A DNA stretch of 64,000 nucleotides from Ga0077523 sp038324085 (GCA_038324085.1 JBBQHP010000011.1:58381-122380); one strand, 5' to 3'. Counted from the stretch's first letter, positions 17,067-26,724 are shown. The notes: a model not told the origin generated them from the sequence alone. Numbers and translations are program-made.

Positions 17067-18374
17067 TTGACAATTCAGCGCCAGGCGACGCCACACGTCG
17101 CCGTCATCGGCGGCGGCTGGGCGGGCCTCGCTGCAGCAGTGGAGCTGGCGGACGCAGACATCCAGGTCACCGTGCTGGAAGCCGCCAAGGTGCTAGGCGG
17201 ACGGGCGCGCCGAGTGGATTTCGACGACCACGTTGTCGACAACGGTCTGCATATCCTGATCGGGGCTTACCGCGAGTCGCTCGCGATGATGGAACGTGTG
17301 GCACCCGGGGCCAGGGCAGTCCATCGCCTCCCGCTCAAGCTGGAAATAGCCGGATGTTTTCGTCTCGCCTGCCCGACGTTGCCGGCCCCGCTCCATCTCC
17401 TTGCCGGGCTGGCCACCGCGCAAGGACTCGGCTGGACCGATCGTTTCGGCGCGGCGCGGCTGATGATTTCCGAACGGCTCGACGGATTCAACGCGCGCGC
17501 ACACGAAACGGTGACGCAACTTCTGTCCAGGCGACGACAATCCGCCAACAACTGTGCCTTTCTCTGGAATCCGCTCTGCGTCGCCGCGCTCAACACGCCG
17601 CCCGAGAGCGCCGACGCCCAGGTGTTCCTGAACGTATTGCGCGACGGGCTCGACGGTCCGAAAGGCGCCAGCGACATGGTGCTCCCAGCCACGGACCTCG
17701 GGGCCATGTTCCCCGAACCGGCTGCCGCATACGTCCGGGCTCGGGACAACGAAGTGCGCACTGGTTGCGCGGTGAAGGCGGTGCGCCGCGAGGGCCTGCA
17801 CTTCGTCGTCCAAACGCCGACCGGTGCGGAATCGTTCACCCACATAGTCTGCGCCACCGACCCCACGCGCGCGCGTGCCCTGATCGCCGATCTGCCGAAC
17901 ATGGCGGCCACGGCCTCGGCAATCGACGCGCTGCGCTACCTGCCGATCGTCTCGCTGTATCTCCAGTATCCGGTCACGTTCCGGATGTCCTCACCCATGC
18001 TGGGATTCATCGGCGGCCCCGCCCAGTGGGCGTTCGATCGCGGGGCGCTCTGCAGCCAGGCCGGACTCATCGGTGTCGTGGCCAGCGCGGCGACGGATAT
18101 CGACCGCATGCCCGGCGATGCGCTCGCTGCCGCAGTCGACGCACAATTGCGTCGACATTTCCCCGAATTGCCGGTCCCGCTCTGGCACCGGGTCATCACC
18201 GAACGGCGCGCAACCTTCGCTTGCGTCCCTGACATGCAGCGCCCCCGGCAGCGAACCGAGGTACGACGCTTCTATCTCGCCGGCGACTACACCCGCAGCG
18301 ACTATCCCGCCACACTCGAAGCCGCCGTGCGCAGCGGCCGGATGTGCGCTCAAGCCATCATCGAGGATCCATGA
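17067..18374 (+). CDS. hpnE: Hydroxysqualene dehydroxylase HpnE
   Basis: FAD-dependent enzyme of the amine-oxidase/phytoene-desaturase fold that reduces hydroxysqualene to squalene. The 435-residue protein has an N-terminal dinucleotide-binding motif (VIGGGWAGLAAAVELA, about residues 12-27) followed by LEAAKVLGGRARR, and a C-terminal FAD contact YLAGDYTRSDYPATLEAAVRSG (about 403-424). The start is TTG at 17067; no ATG or GTG lies between the hpnD stop and the nucleotide-binding motif, so a rare start codon is required. Its stop overlaps the next gene as ATGA. Confidence 0.9.
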   Translation: MTIQRQATPHVAVIGGGWAGLAAAVELADADIQVTVLEAAKVLGGRARRVDFDDHVVDNGLHILIGAYRESLAMMERVAPGARAVHRLPLKLEIAGCFRLACPTLPAPLHLLAGLATAQGLGWTDRFGAARLMISERLDGFNARAHETVTQLLSRRRQSANNCAFLWNPLCVAALNTPPESADAQVFLNVLRDGLDGPKGASDMVLPATDLGAMFPEPAAAYVRARDNEVRTGCAVKAVRREGLHFVVQTPTGAESFTHIVCATDPTRARALIADLPNMAATASAIDALRYLPIVSLYLQYPVTFRMSSPMLGFIGGPAQWAFDRGALCSQAGLIGVVASAATDIDRMPGDALAAAVDAQLRRHFPELPVPLWHRVITERRATFACVPDMQRPRQRTEVRRFYLAGDYTRSDYPATLEAAVRSGRMCAQAIIEDP

Positions 18375-19123
18375 TCGAACAAAGAGACTATCAGGCGCCG
18401 GCGGACCTGTTGCGGGATCGCGTCGTCCTGGTCACTGGCGCCGGACGCGGCATCGGACGGGCGGCCGCGCTTGCCTTCGCCGCGCATGGCGCGACAGTCA
18501 TCCTGCACGGTCGCGACTCCGACCGCCTCGCCTCTGTCTACGACGAGATCGAAGCGCGCGGGGGACCGACTCCCGCCGCCGTACCCCTGGACCTCGAGAC
18601 CGCGACGGCGCGTGAGTTCGCAGGGATGGCCGCCGCCATCGAGCAGGCCGTGGGACGCCTGGACGGAATCCTGCACAGCGCCGTACATCTCGAGCGGCTG
18701 GCGCGCGCCGAATCGATCGACGCCGCCGCATGGACGCGCCTGCTTCGGGTCAATTTCACTGCCCCGCTCGGCCTGACGCGCGCCTGCCTGCACCTGCTGG
18801 AACAGGCGCCCGACGCCGCAGTGATCTATACCTCCGACAACCACGTGGCGCGACCCACTGCCTACTGGGCAAGCGTCGCGGCGCCGAAGGCCGCGCTCAT
18901 GGCTGCCATGTCTGCCCAGGCCGACGAATGGACCTCGCGGCCGCACCTGCGGGTCAATGCAGTGATCCCGGGGCCTGTGGCCTCGCCTGCGCGTGCTTTC
19001 ACGCACCCGGGAGAGTCGGCTGCCGAACTGCCTCGCCCCGAGGCGATCATGCCGGTCTATCTGTGGCTGATCGGCCCCGCGAGCGCAGGCGTGTCGGGCC
19101 GCCAGTTCGCTTGTCAGGGTTGA
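18371..19123 (+). CDS. Short-chain dehydrogenase-like protein (YciK-type), catalytic Tyr replaced
   Basis: A Rossmann-fold SDR of 250 residues, coupled to hpnE by an ATGA overlap. The cofactor motif is intact (TGAGRGIGRAAALAFAAHGA, about residues 22-41). The active site is not: where SDRs have YxxxK this protein reads VAAPK in AYWASVAAPKAAL, so the Tyr appears to be Val while the Lys remains; the codon is GTC. YciK-type relatives normally have a Tyr here. It may be an inactive or repurposed SDR, or use another residue. Its 3' end overlaps the convergent thioesterase gene by ten bases. Whether it takes part in squalene metabolism is only suggested by the operon. Confidence 0.85.
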   Translation: MIEQRDYQAPADLLRDRVVLVTGAGRGIGRAAALAFAAHGATVILHGRDSDRLASVYDEIEARGGPTPAAVPLDLETATAREFAGMAAAIEQAVGRLDGILHSAVHLERLARAESIDAAAWTRLLRVNFTAPLGLTRACLHLLEQAPDAAVIYTSDNHVARPTAYWASVAAPKAALMAAMSAQADEWTSRPHLRVNAVIPGPVASPARAFTHPGESAAELPRPEAIMPVYLWLIGPASAGVSGRQFACQG

Positions 19124-19545
19124 AGCAGGGCCCGGATAGGTGCCGGCAGCGGTCGCGATTTGCCGCTGGCGATGTCGATCCATACCATCACCGCTTCGCC
19201 GTCGGCGAACAGGACGCTCGGATCAGAGTCAAGGCGCATGTCATGGCGCAACACGAAACTCGCGTTGCCGACCCGTCCCACATGCAGTTCGATCCTGACA
19301 TCCGCCGGATAGAGTGCCGGCTTCACGAAGCGCGTTTCGATCTTGCCGAGGATCGGCCCTTCCCCCGCGTCGCCATAGTCGACGCCGATCGCATTGAACC
19401 ACTTGATGCGCGCCTCTTCGAAGTAGCGGAAGTAGGCGACGTTGTTGAGATGGCGCAACGCATCCATCTCACCCCAGCGCAGGCTCATGCGCTCGACATG
19501 GATCGGGCTTGCGCCTTCGGGCTTTCCGTTCGATCGGTTTATCAT
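19114..19545 (-). CDS. Acyl-CoA thioesterase, 4HBT/YbgC-like
   Basis: A single hotdog-fold protein of 143 residues that probably hydrolyses acyl-CoA thioesters in the cytoplasm. The catalytic helix region is WGEMDALRHLNNVAYFRYFE (about residues 24-43), with the Asp expected to be catalytic in YbgC/4HBT enzymes. The length is normal. It is transcribed towards the SDR gene, overlapping it by ten bases, and divergently from the ETF-quinone oxidoreductase, only 40 bases away. Substrate cannot be read from the sequence. Confidence 0.88.
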   Translation of the reverse strand: MINRSNGKPEGASPIHVERMSLRWGEMDALRHLNNVAYFRYFEEARIKWFNAIGVDYGDAGEGPILGKIETRFVKPALYPADVRIELHVGRVGNASFVLRHDMRLDSDPSVLFADGEAVMVWIDIASGKSRPLPAPIRALLQP

Positions 19546-19585
19546 CTGCGAGTCCTGTCGGAAAGCATGGAATTATAGGGAGAAG

Positions 19586-21226
19586 ATGTTGGCGGAACGC
19601 GAATTCATGGAGTACGACGTGGTGATCGTGGGCGCCGGGCCGTCGGGGCTGGCCTGCGCCATCCGTCTGCGGCAATTGTGTGCTCAGCACGGGCACGAGC
19701 TCTCGGTCTGCGTCATCGAAAAAGGTTCGGAGGTTGGCGCCCACATCCTGTCGGGCGCAGTCATCGAACCGCGCGCTCTCACCGAACTGCTGCCTGACTG
19801 GAAAGCGCTCGGCGCCCCGCTCAATACGCCGGCCACGGAAGATCGATTCCTCTATCTCACCCGCACCGGCGCGTGGCGGCTGCCGACCCCACCTCAGATG
19901 CACAACGCGGGCAATTACATCGTGAGCCTCGGCAATGTGTGTCGCTGGCTCGCGCAACAGGCCGAAGGGCTCGGTGTCGAAATCTACCCGGGCTTCGCGG
20001 CGGCGGAGATCCTGTACGACGAATCCGGAAAGGTGCTGGGCGTCGCAACCGGTGATCTGGGCATCGGTCGCGACGGTCAGCGTACAGATCGCTACCAGCC
20101 GGGCATGGAACTGCGGGCCAGACAGACGATTTTCGCCGAAGGTTGCCGCGGGTCGCTCACCCGCGAACTGTTGGACCGCTTCGACCTTCGCGCCGGCGTG
20201 GACCCACAAACCTACGGTATCGGCATCAAGGAACTCTGGGAAGTCGAGCCCGCGCAACACCATCCCGGTCTCGTCGTCCATACCATCGGCTGGCCACTCG
20301 CGTCCGACACCTACGGGGGATCGTTCCTGTACCACCTCGAAAATCGTCAGGTGGCGGTGGGTTTCGTGATCGGGCTCGACTATTCCAATCCATACCTTTC
20401 CCCATTCGACGAAATGCAGCGCTACAAGACCCATCCGGCGATTCGCCCGACATTCGAAGGCGGACGGCGCATCTCTTACGGTGCGCGGGCGCTGACCGAG
20501 GGTGGCCTGCAGTCGATCCCCAAACTGACCTTCCCGGGTGGTCTTCTGATCGGAGATGCCGCGGGCTTCCTGAATGTTCCCAAGATCAAGGGCACCCACA
20601 CTGCCATGAAGAGCGGCATGACTGCCGCCGAAGCGTGCTTCGACGCGTTGCGGGCGGCCAACCCATCTGCGGAAGTGCGCTCCTATCCCGACAAGCTCAA
20701 GGCGACCTGGTTGTGGGATGAGCTCTCGAGCGTACGCAATATTCGACCCGCCTTCCGCTGGGGACTGTATGGCGGCATCGGTTACGCGGCGCTGGATACC
20801 TATCTGTTTCGCGGCAAGGCGCCGTGGACGTTTCACAACCATGCCGATCACACCCAGCTGAAGCCGGCTGCCGAATCCCGTCGCATCGAGTATCCGAAGC
20901 CCGATGGCCATGTGAGCTTCGACAAGCTCTCATCGGTGTTCATCTCGAACACGAATCACGAGGAAGACCAGCGCGTGCACCTGACCCTCGGCGACCCGAG
21001 CGTCCCCATCGGCGTCAACCTTGCGCGCTATGACGCGCCGGAACAGCGCTACTGTCCGGCCGGCGTATACGAAATCGTGCGCGATGCGGATGGGTCCAAC
21101 GCCCGACTGCAGATCAACGCGCAGAACTGCGTGCATTGCAAGACCTGCGACATCAAGGATCCCACGCAGAACATCCGGTGGGTCGTGCCCGAGGGCGGCG
21201 GCGGTCCCAATTATCCCAACATGTAG
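19586..21226 (+). CDS. Electron transfer flavoprotein-ubiquinone oxidoreductase
   Basis: Inner-membrane-associated iron-sulfur flavoprotein that takes electrons from reduced ETF and passes them to ubiquinone, linking acyl-CoA dehydrogenation to respiration. The 546-residue protein starts with an FAD-binding motif (VVIVGAGPSGLACAIRLR, about residues 12-29), contains GDAAGFLNVPKIKGTHTAMKSG (about 323-344), and ends with a [4Fe-4S] cluster region CVHCKTCDIKDP (about 514-525) plus an upstream Cys in YCPAGVYE. Start at ATG 19586 follows AGGGA by four bases; ATG 19607 is an alternative. Its electron donor is likely the ETF encoded at 38138-39822 in this window. Confidence 0.95.
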   Translation: MLAEREFMEYDVVIVGAGPSGLACAIRLRQLCAQHGHELSVCVIEKGSEVGAHILSGAVIEPRALTELLPDWKALGAPLNTPATEDRFLYLTRTGAWRLPTPPQMHNAGNYIVSLGNVCRWLAQQAEGLGVEIYPGFAAAEILYDESGKVLGVATGDLGIGRDGQRTDRYQPGMELRARQTIFAEGCRGSLTRELLDRFDLRAGVDPQTYGIGIKELWEVEPAQHHPGLVVHTIGWPLASDTYGGSFLYHLENRQVAVGFVIGLDYSNPYLSPFDEMQRYKTHPAIRPTFEGGRRISYGARALTEGGLQSIPKLTFPGGLLIGDAAGFLNVPKIKGTHTAMKSGMTAAEACFDALRAANPSAEVRSYPDKLKATWLWDELSSVRNIRPAFRWGLYGGIGYAALDTYLFRGKAPWTFHNHADHTQLKPAAESRRIEYPKPDGHVSFDKLSSVFISNTNHEEDQRVHLTLGDPSVPIGVNLARYDAPEQRYCPAGVYEIVRDADGSNARLQINAQNCVHCKTCDIKDPTQNIRWVVPEGGGGPNYPNM

Positions 21227-21250
21227 TCGGCGGCCGCCCTGTCAGCATCC

Positions 21251-23257
21251 ATGACCACCGATCGGGCTCCACCCGACCTGGAGGCCGTGCTCGCCGATGT
21301 GGCTCGCGCAACCGCTCCGGTCGACACAGGGCTGCTGGCGGCGCTGGTGGATCAATTGCGCCCCGACGACCCCGAGGACACGCGACAGGCGGTCAAGAAC
21401 CTCCACGCACTTCAGTACCTGCTCGCCACGCGCGAGGAGCTGCGAATCGGCCTGCAAGCCTATCTGCTGAACCTGTTCGGCACTCATCAGCAGGTGACGC
21501 TCTACGCCGACCTCGGCATCCTTCCCGACGCGGGCTTCTTCACCGAATTGTGGCGGCGGCTCGCGCAGAAGATCCTGCCAGCCGCCATTGATCCCACGGC
21601 GCTCAAGGACGTGCTCGGCACGGTGTTCCACCGCGAGAGCGACCATCGGTGGATCAATGGCGTCGCCGACGAACACTGGCGGGCATTGCTGCAGGCGGTG
21701 GGTGCCGATTTCTTCGCCGTTGCGCGTGACAACAGCACGCTCGCCCAATTGCTCGACGCCTTGCACATATTGTCGGCGCGCATCGCCGCCATGGGCGTCC
21801 ACCCCGATCTGGCGATGGTTCATCCGCCGCTGCGCGAGTACGAATCGCCGTTCCTGATGCAGAGCGTCGAGACGCAACTCTGGGTGGATGAATGCCGGCG
21901 CGGCCTGTCGAGCGACCGGGCGCCGGGCGAAGACGAGAAACCGATCCGGGTACTGCTCGACCAGTGCCGCGCCATCATCGTGAAGATCCGACGCAATGCC
22001 CGCAACACCGGTATCAGCGTCGATCTCACGTATCTGTTGCAGCGGCTTACGGAGACCATCGCGCGGCTCGACACCCTGCTCGACATCCTCGACCGGTCAC
22101 TGCACGCAGATCGGATGGCTGCGATCGTGCGCCTGTTCAAGACGTGCGTGCAGGCCCGGAACAAGGACACCAATCTGCGCGAGCACTTTTCCAAGAACAC
22201 GGAGCTGCTGGCGCGCGAAGTGACGGAGCATTCAGGACGCACCGGCGAGCACTACATCACGACCACACGCGCCGAGTTCAAGGCGATGCTGAGTTCCGCC
22301 CTGGGCGCAGGCCTGATCGTGCCGTTCATGGCCCTGATCAAGGTCGGGCTCCACGAACTGCATCCGGCACCACTCATCGGCGGCTTGCTGTACGGGGCCA
22401 ACTACGCATTGGGTTTCATGCTGATCCACGTGCTGCATTTCACCGTGGCGACCAAGCAGCCCGCGATGACGGCGTCCCGCATCGCCGCCGCGCTCGATCA
22501 TCCGCCAGACGCCAAGCCCGACGTCGCATTGATGGTCGAACTGATCGTTCGCGTGATCCGCAGTCAGTTGATCGCGGTCGTGGGCAATGTGGCGCTCGCG
22601 TTCCCCCTGGCTTACGTGCTCGCATGGAGCCTGTACCTGTCCACCGGCTCCCACGTCGTTTCGCCGGACACCGCACGCGGGATGCTGCATGACCTGCGGC
22701 CGTTCGCGAGCCTGGCGCTGCTGCATGCGGCCATCGCCGGCATCTGGCTGTTCGCCTCCGGGCTGATCGCGGGTTATCACGACAACATCGCGGTCTACAA
22801 CCATATACCGGAGCGCATTCGTCAGCTGAAGTGGCTCGAGCGCGCGATCGGTGCAAAACGACTGGCTCAGCTGTCCAGCTACATCGAGGGCAATCTCGGT
22901 GGACTCGCGGGAAACTTCTGGCTGGGCATGTTTCTCGGGCTGACCGCAACCGTGGGATTCAACCTCGGTCTGCCGATCGACATCCGTCACATCACCTTTT
23001 CCACCGCTCACCTCGCGACAGCGACCGTCGGACTCGATCAACAACTCCCGTGGCAGACCTTTACCATTTGCGCGATCGGCGTTGCGTTGATCGGCGTCGT
23101 CAATCTGACCGTGAGTTTCTCGCTCGCATTGCTGGTGGCGCTCAAGGCCCGTCAGGTCCGTTTCCGCTACGCGCGACCGCTCGCGGCCGCACTCGGGCGG
23201 CGCTTCCTCGACACTCCGCTGGATTTCATCCGCCCGCCGCGCCAACCTGTCTCGTGA
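21251..23257 (+). CDS. Gcr-family 'site-specific recombinase' membrane protein
   Basis: A 668-residue member of the family annotated as site-specific recombinase after the gonococcal gcr gene. The name is doubtful: the second half has six or so hydrophobic spans (for example about 355-380, 440-465, 485-510, 555-580 and 610-635) and no Tyr- or Ser-recombinase motif is seen. The N-terminal half is soluble and helical (LLAALVDQLRPDDPEDTRQ and following). The family is widespread in betaproteobacteria. It starts 24 bases after the ETF-QO stop and may be co-transcribed with it. Function is unknown. Confidence 0.85.
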   Translation: MTTDRAPPDLEAVLADVARATAPVDTGLLAALVDQLRPDDPEDTRQAVKNLHALQYLLATREELRIGLQAYLLNLFGTHQQVTLYADLGILPDAGFFTELWRRLAQKILPAAIDPTALKDVLGTVFHRESDHRWINGVADEHWRALLQAVGADFFAVARDNSTLAQLLDALHILSARIAAMGVHPDLAMVHPPLREYESPFLMQSVETQLWVDECRRGLSSDRAPGEDEKPIRVLLDQCRAIIVKIRRNARNTGISVDLTYLLQRLTETIARLDTLLDILDRSLHADRMAAIVRLFKTCVQARNKDTNLREHFSKNTELLAREVTEHSGRTGEHYITTTRAEFKAMLSSALGAGLIVPFMALIKVGLHELHPAPLIGGLLYGANYALGFMLIHVLHFTVATKQPAMTASRIAAALDHPPDAKPDVALMVELIVRVIRSQLIAVVGNVALAFPLAYVLAWSLYLSTGSHVVSPDTARGMLHDLRPFASLALLHAAIAGIWLFASGLIAGYHDNIAVYNHIPERIRQLKWLERAIGAKRLAQLSSYIEGNLGGLAGNFWLGMFLGLTATVGFNLGLPIDIRHITFSTAHLATATVGLDQQLPWQTFTICAIGVALIGVVNLTVSFSLALLVALKARQVRFRYARPLAAALGRRFLDTPLDFIRPPRQPVS

Positions 23258-23340
23258 CGAGGCGGGCCTCCGGCCGCGCCTAAAGTTTCCGGATTCGCTG
23301 CCGTTACCGGCCAACGAGGAGAATCTCCAGGGTCAGGAAC

Positions 23341-24024
23341 ATGTCTGAGTTCGATACCAGCGCACAAGCCGCAGGCCGGGCAGGTCGCGACACCAAATCC
23401 GCAAAACCGATCGCGCCGTCCTATGCGCTCATCATTCGCGTCCTCAATCTCGTGCGCAACGAAGCCGAGTTACCGGTCGTGGAAAACGAACTGAAACAGG
23501 ACATCGCCCTGTCCTATCGATTGATGCGCTATATCAATTCCGCCGGGATGGGCTTCCCGAGCCAGATCACCTCGTATCGGCAGGCGGTCACGATCCTGGG
23601 TTATCACGAACTCTATCGCTGGCTGACCCTGCTGCTGCTCACGGCCGACCCGAATCCGGTCCACAACGACATCGTCAAGTCATCGATCGTGCGCGGGCGC
23701 TTTCTCGAACTGCTCGGCAAACTCCGCTTCCAGCGTACCCAGGCCGACGACCTGTTCGTGGTGGGCATCTTCTCCCGTCTCGACCAGTTGTTCGGTCAAC
23801 CGATGGAGACGGTGCTCGAATCGATCCGCATCAGCGATGAAATGCGCGGTGCGCTGATGGGACGCTCCGGGGCCTACGGCGAAATGCTGTCGCTCGCCGA
23901 AGCACTGGAAGGAAGCGACGGCGATTCGCGCGACACCATCGAGGGGCGCCTCGGACTGGAACCGCCTACGGTGGACGACGCCTACGAAACGGCTCAGTCC
24001 TGGGCCGCGAACGTTCGTCAGTAA
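23341..24024 (+). CDS. HDOD domain protein
   Basis: A 227-residue protein dominated by an HDOD domain (about residues 25-190), a helical HD-related module without the metal-binding HD pair, found in bacterial signalling proteins linked to cyclic-di-GMP and chemotaxis. Recognisable segments are DIALSYRLMRYINSAGMGF and ITSYRQAVTILGYHELYRWL. The C-terminal 35 residues are acidic and probably flexible. There is no EAL domain, so this is not a YuxH-type fusion. It follows the Gcr-family gene by 83 bases; the partner is unknown. Confidence 0.85.
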   Translation: MSEFDTSAQAAGRAGRDTKSAKPIAPSYALIIRVLNLVRNEAELPVVENELKQDIALSYRLMRYINSAGMGFPSQITSYRQAVTILGYHELYRWLTLLLLTADPNPVHNDIVKSSIVRGRFLELLGKLRFQRTQADDLFVVGIFSRLDQLFGQPMETVLESIRISDEMRGALMGRSGAYGEMLSLAEALEGSDGDSRDTIEGRLGLEPPTVDDAYETAQSWAANVRQ

Positions 24025-24162
24025 CTGCTTCGCGACCGCCTGCCGCGCCCTGGCCCTGGCCCCGCCCGAGCGCGGCTCGACTGACCCTCGCCACGCCGCA
24101 GCCCGACCAGGGGCGGCTACTATCGGCTAGAATCGGTCGACCATCAGGGAGGAGACCACGCG

Positions 24163-24906
24163 ATGACGACAAAGGACGCGATCCGCCAGGCCCGGATCGA
24201 TCTCACCGCTGCCCTTCGCTCGGCGGCCCGCATGGGTCTGAACGAGGGCGTCTGCAATCACTTCAGCCTCGAACTGCCGGGCGCGCCGGACAAGTTCCTC
24301 ATCAACCCCCAGGGATTCCACTGGTCCGAACTGACACCGGATGATCTCATGATCGTGGATGAGCGCGGCGAGGTCGTGGAGGGCAAGCATTCGGTCGAGC
24401 CGACCGCGTTCTTCATCCACGGGCGCATCCATCTGGGCAAGCGCAAGAAGTGCGTGCTGCATACCCACATGCCCTACGCAACCGCGCTGTGCCTCCTGGA
24501 GGACGGTGAACTCGACTGCGCCGCCAACCAGAATGCCATGCGATTCTGGAACCGGATCGGCTACGACGGCGAATATGGCGGCGTCGCGCTCGACGCAGCC
24601 GAAGGTGACCGCATCTGCAATGCGCTGCACGATAACGATATCGTTTTCCTGGCGCACCACGGCGTCGTCGTGTGCGGCGAGAACGTGGCCTACACCTTCG
24701 ACGATCTCTACTATCTCGAGCGCTCCTGCATGGTCCAGACGCTGGCGCGCAGCACCGGCGGCAGGTTGAAGCGCGCCCGGACCGACCTGGTGGAGCAGGC
24801 AGCACGGCAGATCGGCGGCGAGCGCCGGCAATCGCTGCTGCACTTCGACGCGTTGAAACGGTTGCTGGACCGCGATGAACCGGGGTGGTCCAGCATTCAC
24901 CGCTAG
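24163..24906 (+). CDS. Class II aldolase/adducin family protein
   Basis: A 247-residue protein of the class II aldolase fold, a group of zinc-dependent lyases and related proteins (fuculose-phosphate aldolase, ribulose-phosphate epimerase and others). Zinc-ligand histidines are present in VLHTHMPYATAL (about residues 96-107) and AHHGVVVCG (about 164-172). The N-terminal GLNEGVCNHFSLEL matches the family. The acidic residue usually preceding the first His pair is replaced in HGRIHLGK, so activity on a sugar phosphate is not assured. The ribosome site GGGAGGAG (24147-24154) is strong and a TAGAAT box lies at 24128-24133. Likely a single-gene unit. Confidence 0.85.
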   Translation: MTTKDAIRQARIDLTAALRSAARMGLNEGVCNHFSLELPGAPDKFLINPQGFHWSELTPDDLMIVDERGEVVEGKHSVEPTAFFIHGRIHLGKRKKCVLHTHMPYATALCLLEDGELDCAANQNAMRFWNRIGYDGEYGGVALDAAEGDRICNALHDNDIVFLAHHGVVVCGENVAYTFDDLYYLERSCMVQTLARSTGGRLKRARTDLVEQAARQIGGERRQSLLHFDALKRLLDRDEPGWSSIHR

Positions 24907-24969
24907 CATTTCGACGCGCACTCGCGACCAACGCGGGGTGCGCAGCGAAACGCTCTGCGGTGCCTGGCC

Positions 24970-25413
24970 CTACTCCTCGCGCAACCAGGTCTGCGTGCGG
25001 CCGATCAGCGAGATGCCGATGTACCCCCGAACGTTGAGCTTCTTCCCGCCCTCGATGACCTCGATCTTGCAGCGATAGGTCTTGCCGTTCTTCGGATCGA
25101 GTATCTCGCCACCGCTGTAGACGTCGCCGTCCTGCTTGAGATCCCAGAGAATGGTCATGCCGACGAGCGGCTTGTCCTTGCGCTCGCCCGGGCACTTGCG
25201 GCAGATACCCTGGGGATCATCGTCGGGGAGGCGGTTCAGGAGTTCCTCGATCCGGCCCACGTAGATTCCATTGTTGTCCACGATTCGAACGAGCGAACGC
25301 GGCATCTTGGTCTTGTCGTCGATCGTCTTCCAGAGACCCGCAGGGTTCATTGGGTCAGCCGCCGCACCGGCGAATGCAACGAGCAAAGCTACCGCACCGA
25401 GTATCCACTTCAT
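24970..25413 (-). CDS. DUF2147 secreted protein
   Basis: A 147-residue exported protein with a signal peptide (MKWILGAVALLVAFAGAAAD, cleavage after about residue 18) and a DUF2147 domain beginning PAGLWKTIDDKTKMPRSLVRI. The family is a small beta-barrel-like periplasmic protein of unknown function. The two Cys in GICRKCPGE and one in YRCKIEV could form a disulfide or bind metal. The start at 25413 was chosen because it begins the signal peptide and is preceded by GGAGGAACC on the minus strand. It lies 26 bases after the thiolase stop, so it is probably the last gene of the fatty-acid degradation operon. Confidence 0.85.
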   Translation of the reverse strand: MKWILGAVALLVAFAGAAADPMNPAGLWKTIDDKTKMPRSLVRIVDNNGIYVGRIEELLNRLPDDDPQGICRKCPGERKDKPLVGMTILWDLKQDGDVYSGGEILDPKNGKTYRCKIEVIEGGKKLNVRGYIGISLIGRTQTWLREE

Positions 25414-25439
25414 CCTGGTTCCTCCGCTGGTCACTGTTG

Positions 25440-26639
25440 CTACAGCGCTTCGAATATGCCGGCGGCACCCATGCCGGTTCCCACGCACATGGTCACCATG
25501 CCGTACTTCTGTTTACGCCGACGCAGTCCTTGCACGATCGTCGCCGCGCGGATCGCGCCCGTGGCGCCCAGCGGATGACCGAGGGCGATCGCGCCGCCGA
25601 GCGGATTGATCTTTGCGGGATCGAGCCCGAGTTCGCGGATGACCGCCAGCGATTGTGCGGCGAATGCTTCGTTCAGTTCGATCCAATCGAGGCGATCCTG
25701 GGTCATTCCCACTTGCTTCAGCACCTTCGGAATCGCAGCGATCGGGCCGATGCCCATGATCTCCGGCGGCACGCCGGCGACTGCGAAGCCGACGAACCGC
25801 GCCAGCGGAACCAGCGAGTAACGCTTCAACGCCGCTTCGCTCACCACGATCACGGCACCCGCACCGTCCGACGTCTGGGAACTGTTTCCGGCGGTGACCG
25901 ATCCGTTCGCCGCAAAGGCCGGCCTCAATTTCGCCAGCCCCTCGAGGCTCGTTCCCGGTCGCGGTCCTTCATCCACCGCGGCCAGCTTGGTATCCACCCG
26001 GACTTCGTGCGTCGCAAGATCCGGCACATGCTCGCGGATCGGATAAGCGGCTATCTCATCGCGGAATTCGCCGTTTGCGATCGCCGCGAGCGCTTTTTCG
26101 TGGCTGTGCACGGCAAACGCATCCTGCGCCTCGCGGCCCACCTTCCACTGTTGCGCGACCTTTTCGGCGGTGATGCCCATGCCGTAGGCCATGCCGACGT
26201 TTTCGCCTTTCTCGAAGATCGCCTCGTTGAACGCGAGCTTGTTCCCGCCCATGGGTATCAGGCTCATGCTCTCGGTGCCGCCCGCGATCATGACATCCGC
26301 TTCCCCAAGCCGGATGCGATCGGCAGCGAGCGCCACGGCCTGCAGCCCGGAGGCACAGAACCGATTCACGGTGAGGCCGGCAATCGAATTCGGAAAACCG
26401 GCGAGCAGCAGGCCGATGCGGGCGACATTGATGCCCTGTTCTGCCTCCGGAATCGCGCAGCCGACGATGACATCGTCCACGGCCTTCAGTTCGAGCGACG
26501 GCACGCGCTGCGCGGCCGCGATCAGGACGTGCGCCAGCAGATCGTCAGGCCGCGTGTTGCGGAACATGCCGCGCGGCGCCTTTCCCACGGGGGTGCGGGC
26601 CACGGACACGATGTAGGCTTCCTCGATTTGTCTGGCCAT
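25440..26639 (-). CDS. fadA: Acetyl-CoA acyltransferase (3-ketoacyl-CoA thiolase)
   Basis: Performs the thiolytic cleavage of 3-ketoacyl-CoA to acetyl-CoA and a shortened acyl-CoA, the last step of beta-oxidation. The 399-residue protein has the nucleophilic Cys in NRFCASGLQAVALAADRI (about residue 93), the His of GHPLGATGAIR (about 352) and the second Cys in CVGTGMGAAGIF (about 386). It follows the bifunctional hydratase/dehydrogenase gene by 85 bases, as in fadBA operons. A biosynthetic acetyl-CoA acetyltransferase is possible from sequence alone, but the context favours degradation. Confidence 0.93.
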   Translation of the reverse strand: MARQIEEAYIVSVARTPVGKAPRGMFRNTRPDDLLAHVLIAAAQRVPSLELKAVDDVIVGCAIPEAEQGINVARIGLLLAGFPNSIAGLTVNRFCASGLQAVALAADRIRLGEADVMIAGGTESMSLIPMGGNKLAFNEAIFEKGENVGMAYGMGITAEKVAQQWKVGREAQDAFAVHSHEKALAAIANGEFRDEIAAYPIREHVPDLATHEVRVDTKLAAVDEGPRPGTSLEGLAKLRPAFAANGSVTAGNSSQTSDGAGAVIVVSEAALKRYSLVPLARFVGFAVAGVPPEIMGIGPIAAIPKVLKQVGMTQDRLDWIELNEAFAAQSLAVIRELGLDPAKINPLGGAIALGHPLGATGAIRAATIVQGLRRRKQKYGMVTMCVGTGMGAAGIFEAL

Positions 26640-26724
26640 TCAGCGCTCCTGCCGAGGCGGCCTGCGCTGCGCCGACGCGCTTCTGGACCGGAGCGACCGC
26701 GGGGTGACTGGCAAAGATTTCATC

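Noticed and set aside
21251..23257. Annotation as a true site-specific recombinase
   Set aside because: No catalytic Tyr/Arg or Ser recombinase motif is visible and the second half is made of membrane spans; the family name is historical.
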